NCBI GenBank assembly: GCA_038087015.1
Contig: JASBNA010000006.1
Location: 62,001 to 126,000, forward strand
Direction: 5' to 3'
From: Cerrena zonata
Taxonomy: Eukaryota > Basidiomycota > Agaricomycetes > Polyporales > Cerrenaceae
Length of the DNA stretch: 64,000 nt
Made by a program: the position numbers and the translations under genes. Within the stretch, counting starts at the first letter, position 1. Every line of letters starts with the position of its first letter. The notes under the pieces were generated by a model. The model did not search any database. It was given only the letters and a program-made list of their open reading frames with translations, and was not told where the DNA came from. This document shows, one piece after another, positions 60,561 through 64,000 of this stretch.

Positions 60561-63091
60561 ATGGACCCAAAGAAACAACAGCAATTGGCTATTACCCCCT
60601 CATACATGAAGGTACGAAGCATAAACCAAGGACAAGACCATGAGATCTCTCACCCAGAGACGTGTCATGGCCACACAAGTGGCTTTCTACGTGATTTGCA
60701 CCATATGCCATTCGATATCTTATTCGAGGTAGACTTCCATTTTGGATGCTCGATCGATGACTATCTTAAATCTCTTTCAGATGTTCTCCTATTTGAAACC
60801 GAGACACCTGTTGCATATGTCTCGTAGCTCTAAACCACTCAGATCACTTCTGACCTCACGGGAGTCATATCTGCTTTGGAAGACCTCTCGTTCGAATCTA
60901 CCTAGCCTTCCCGATCGTCCTTCGTTCCTAAGTGAACTAGCATATGCATCTTTATGCTTTGACAACCACTGTCGTGTAAGGATTATGATGATACGTGAAT
61001 ACGAAACGAATACTTACCTATATCTACCCCTTTCATTTTGCAGGGATGTGATAGTCCGAATGTGAGTTGGTCTCGCATTAACTGGGAAGTTTTATACCGT
61101 TACTGCAGAGACTGCAGCAATAACGATGGCGTGGTGTGAGTGTGTAATCAAAGTGACCTTTACCATCATTGACAAAAACGACAACAATAGGTTTCTTCAT
61201 TCTATCGAAACAACACGTCGATTTATAGATTCATTGAATGAGAGCCCTGTGCCTCCTCCATATGTGATAATGGGTGGTGAGTCTAAATGGTATCTCCGCG
61301 ATCACATAGAGATTTGGAATTTTGTCACAGAAGGCTCTCATGACTGTACCTCCCTATACTACCACAAGCCGACCCTTCAGAAATATATGTCGATGTGGAA
61401 CGATTGTAACTCCGATAAAGAACGAGAAGAGCTTATCGAGAAATACAAACGTTACAAGGTCAATATTTCAAGCGTACGTTAACGGAACCCCTTAGCGTGC
61501 CGATATTTTATCATTAACCCTTATCTAGTTTACCCCGGTAGGCAGGAAATGGATAGAACAGTGCCTTTATGGACCTGCAGAAGCAATCTACCGGTTTCGA
61601 AACCATAGATATGAGGAGTAGGGATAATCTTTGTTGCGTTTGAGATTGCTCACTGATATATTATTACAGAATCTGCTATCGCCTTACGGAACTTGGTTAC
61701 GGAAAGGATCTAACTTACACTCACATGCTTGAAGAATGTCCAATCCGTCGCTTGCTCGAAACTTCGAAGATAAATTATTCAAGACCAATACTGGGACAGA
61801 GTAGGTTGTCATTACGCTCTTAAACGCAGACCGCTGAACGTATCCAATAGCCTGGGTCAACATAAGCAATACAATTCTTCCTCTTATTGAGCAGATTCGC
61901 ACTGATCGCCTTCTTACTGAACGGACAAATACCATTTATACTAGAATAAGGCACCTTCAACTTCTACTCGCCACTTGGAATAAGTCTGTCGGGTTTGTGA
62001 CACCATCCACTCGCGAGTTACTTTTCATCCCAGAGGTTGCATCCTTGATTGGCGCACCGCAAAATCAATGTATCTCACAAGAGGATCTTTGCCAGCTAGA
62101 AGGTGTGATCTACAAGTTCTCTCAGGAATGGAAGCAAGAACAATTGGCGTTGTACACTCGGATAATCTCTGCTAGCTTAATGCTCTCTCCAAATACTAAT
62201 ATAACCTCTTTGGCGGCCTCGCATTACTCGAAGTGCCCGAGATGCTCTGCCGTTGTCTCTTTCCCCAATGCATTGGTCCACCGATGTAGATGCTTAGCTA
62301 AACCCAACCGAGCAACTGACGTGTACGAGAACGTCATTGGGCGTTTGAAGGGACTAGACGCAATTTCGACACTCGAACATCTTACAGTTCTCGATGATCT
62401 ACAGGTAATCATCGAAGCGTGTGGTGAGGACCCAACTACTGTAACAACATGTGCCATGGATGCCTTGGACGTACGACTGGAGTGTCGTGTGTGTCGCAAA
62501 GATGGTTTTTGTGATGTATACAATTGGCGGAGAGCCGTAAGTACTTCTGTCCCGTCAAAATTGATATGTCATCTCACATACCTGCAGCTCCAGCATGCTC
62601 AACGCCTGCATGACCCACAGTGGAATAGTTCAATACGCGCGGCATCGTGGTGCCAGGTTGATTCAACATACTTTCCGATCATCAAGAGGCTTGAATCAAA
62701 GTGGCAGTCTGACCACTTAAGCTCTCACGAAGATGTCTGGGTTTGTACACATTGCCCTTCTAGTACCGAATACGATGACTGGAATAATCAGTGGCACGGT
62801 TCAATACGCAATACTCGTGCTCGGATCATTCAGCATTTGACGAAAGAGTACGTTAATGAGTTATATTGAATGTTCTGCTGGTCATCTCACATATTCTACT
62901 TCTACAGGCATAACATTGAGAATCCGGGTGATGGTGATCTCTATCAAAGTCCCTGGCGTGGTTCTAAGATCACACCCGGTTACGTGTCTTTAATCTTCAA
63001 GGGTACGAAGATTGGATGTAACCATGAATTTCAGTTGAGTGTTGGAGAGGCTGAAGTGGTTGATCCGCCTTATAACGCCAATGACTTGTGA
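60561..63091 (+). CDS. F-box protein with C-terminal zinc-binding cysteines
   Basis: Predicted 695-aa protein. Exons: 60561..60728, 60781..60975, 61044..61135, 61191..61473, 61529..61617, 61670..61800, 61851..62536, 62588..62847, 62908..63091 (2088 nt, in frame). The F-box (about residues 49-100) reads MPFDILFEMFSYLKPRHLLH then SRSSKPLRSLL, SRESYLLWKTSR and ELAYASLCFDNHC. This layout is common in Agaricomycete F-box proteins. A zinc-finger-like block lies at about 448-467 (CPRCSAVVSF...VHRCRC), with another Cys group in LECRVCRKDGFCDVYNW. The C-terminus contains WVCTHC and GDLYQSPWRGSKI. Probably an SCF adaptor; what it binds is unknown. The intron 61801..61850 (50 nt) was preferred to a 29-nt alternative because it gives GQTWVNISN in frame. 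Confidence 0.75.
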
Positions 63092-63260
63092 AGGACATAG
63101 TCCCCACAGTAGGCCTATTGCCTTCTGTCCGTGATACTCTCGTTGGCCACTATAGGGAACATGTGTTTGTCATATTCCACGGTGTTCTACGTCCATTTCG
63201 TACATACGGTTGTAATATATACTTGTGAATTTGATAAATTATTCCTAGTCCTTTGTCTCT
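63092..63260. other. short convergent gap
   Basis: 170 bp between the stop codons of the F-box zinc protein and the epimerase-like gene. Confidence 0.3.
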
Positions 63261-64000
63261 TTACTGAGAGAGCTGCAGGCGTATAAAGTCAATTTCAGGT
63301 TTAATACTCGCCAACAAATCTTGAGTAGTATGTTTCGGCTTCCACCCAATCGAGCGACTACGAGTGGCCTTGCAGCGAGCATTTGACCCTAAAAAGTTGC
63401 CAGTTTGCTATGAAGAAAGTTAGCCTTGTAAGATTTTCCGAATTATGATCCCATAAAATGCATGACATACCAGGGAGCCGAAGTACTTGATAAGTTCATC
63501 ATCGGTGAACTTCGTAGGCTCGGGGTCCGTGCTGACACCGAGTTCGACAAGATACTCGCCAATGACACGAGAGACGCTATACCAGCTATGTTCGCCATTC
63601 TCGCTAATGTAGTATCCTTCACGCCCGTGGCCAACGCTGTTCAAATCTCTTACAATGGCATCGTACAGCACAATGTACAAATCAGCGGCTGCGTGAATAA
63701 AAGGTTAGATAACATTGAAAAGCACTCGCAAATATCGCTCTCACTGTCATCGTTGGAGACATTCGGCCAGATCGCGACTCCCCTTCCGACGATTCCTACC
63801 TGCTTTCTCTCAAAAGCGACTTTTATCATTGCCGGAAGTGCAATTGATTTGGGATTTTGAATTCCAGCATCGACGAAAGGGTTACTGACGAGACCATAGA
63901 TGAGTCCAGGTAAGATAATGTACGATTTGATGTAACCTATATGGATAGAGTTAGCTGAGGCCAGACTGAAATCATGACCAGCCAGACTCACCATCTTTGT
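63261..64000 (-). CDS. NAD(P)-binding epimerase/dehydratase-like protein, 5' end outside window
   Basis: C-terminal part of an extended short-chain dehydrogenase-like protein, cut by the window edge. Exons low to high: 63261..63407, 63471..63688, 63745..63936, and 63992 to beyond 64000. The visible part lacks the Rossmann GxxGxxG and the YxxxK, which must lie upstream. Family signs are GYIKSYIILPGLIYGLVSNP, then AMIKVAFERKQVGIVGRGVA, DLYIVLYDAI, GREGYYISENGEHSW, and the terminal GSNARCKATRSRSIGWKPKH with LLASIKPEIDF. These match the substrate-domain half of fungal NAD-dependent epimerase-like proteins. The last intron acceptor at 63408 was picked because it alone gives FGSLQTGNFLGSNARCK in frame. 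Substrate unknown. Confidence 0.75.

Noticed and set aside
61801..61829. A 29-nt intron in the F-box zinc gene
   Set aside because: The downstream frame then hits a stop. The 50-nt intron to 61850 continues cleanly into TWVNISNTILPL.

Overview
The window is nuclear DNA of a filamentous basidiomycete, most likely an Agaricomycete. Nearly every gene is cut by many short introns (about 45-80 nt, GT-AG, CTAAC/CTGAC-like branch sites). The families are typical of mushroom-forming fungi: DUF6535 and DUF6533-like membrane proteins, expanded BTB and F-box proteins, a CBM1-GH10 xylanase, a membrane-anchored GH17 glucanase, a P450 and a WW-domain RasGEF. I rebuilt gene models by hand. Most summed exon lengths close in frame; exceptions are stated.

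Left third (0-30 kb), mostly conserved housekeeping genes: a GNAT acetyltransferase (-), a copper amine oxidase (+), a type IIB Ca2+-ATPase (-), a 5.2-kb stretch without a recognisable gene, a PEX11-family peroxisome gene (-), CTF8 (-), an alpha/beta hydrolase with a one-base frameshift (+), a DUF6535 membrane protein (-), a WW/RasGEF protein with a one-base frameshift (+) and the autophagic lipase ATG15 (+).

Middle (30-45 kb): a CpG-void AT-rich island holding a decayed or methylated DUF6533-like gene, a low-complexity hypothetical protein (+), a cytochrome P450 (+), a Sac7-like RhoGAP (-) and an F-box protein (+).

Right third (45-64 kb), more accessory: three BTB/POZ paralogues (one split by a 703-bp TA-flanked inverted-repeat element, one frameshifted in a 12-G run, one intact and inverted), two more F-box proteins, GH17 and GH10 carbohydrate-active enzymes, a FRA10AC1-family gene (-) and an NAD(P)-binding epimerase-like gene running off the right edge (-).

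The most striking signal is splicing. Two unrelated genes (amine oxidase and xylanase) need an exon of only 2 nt to keep their catalytic motifs in frame. The amine oxidase encodes its topaquinone motif on an adjacent 11-nt exon. PEX11 and RhoGAP carry 13-, 16- and 23-nt exons. Two introns use GC donors.
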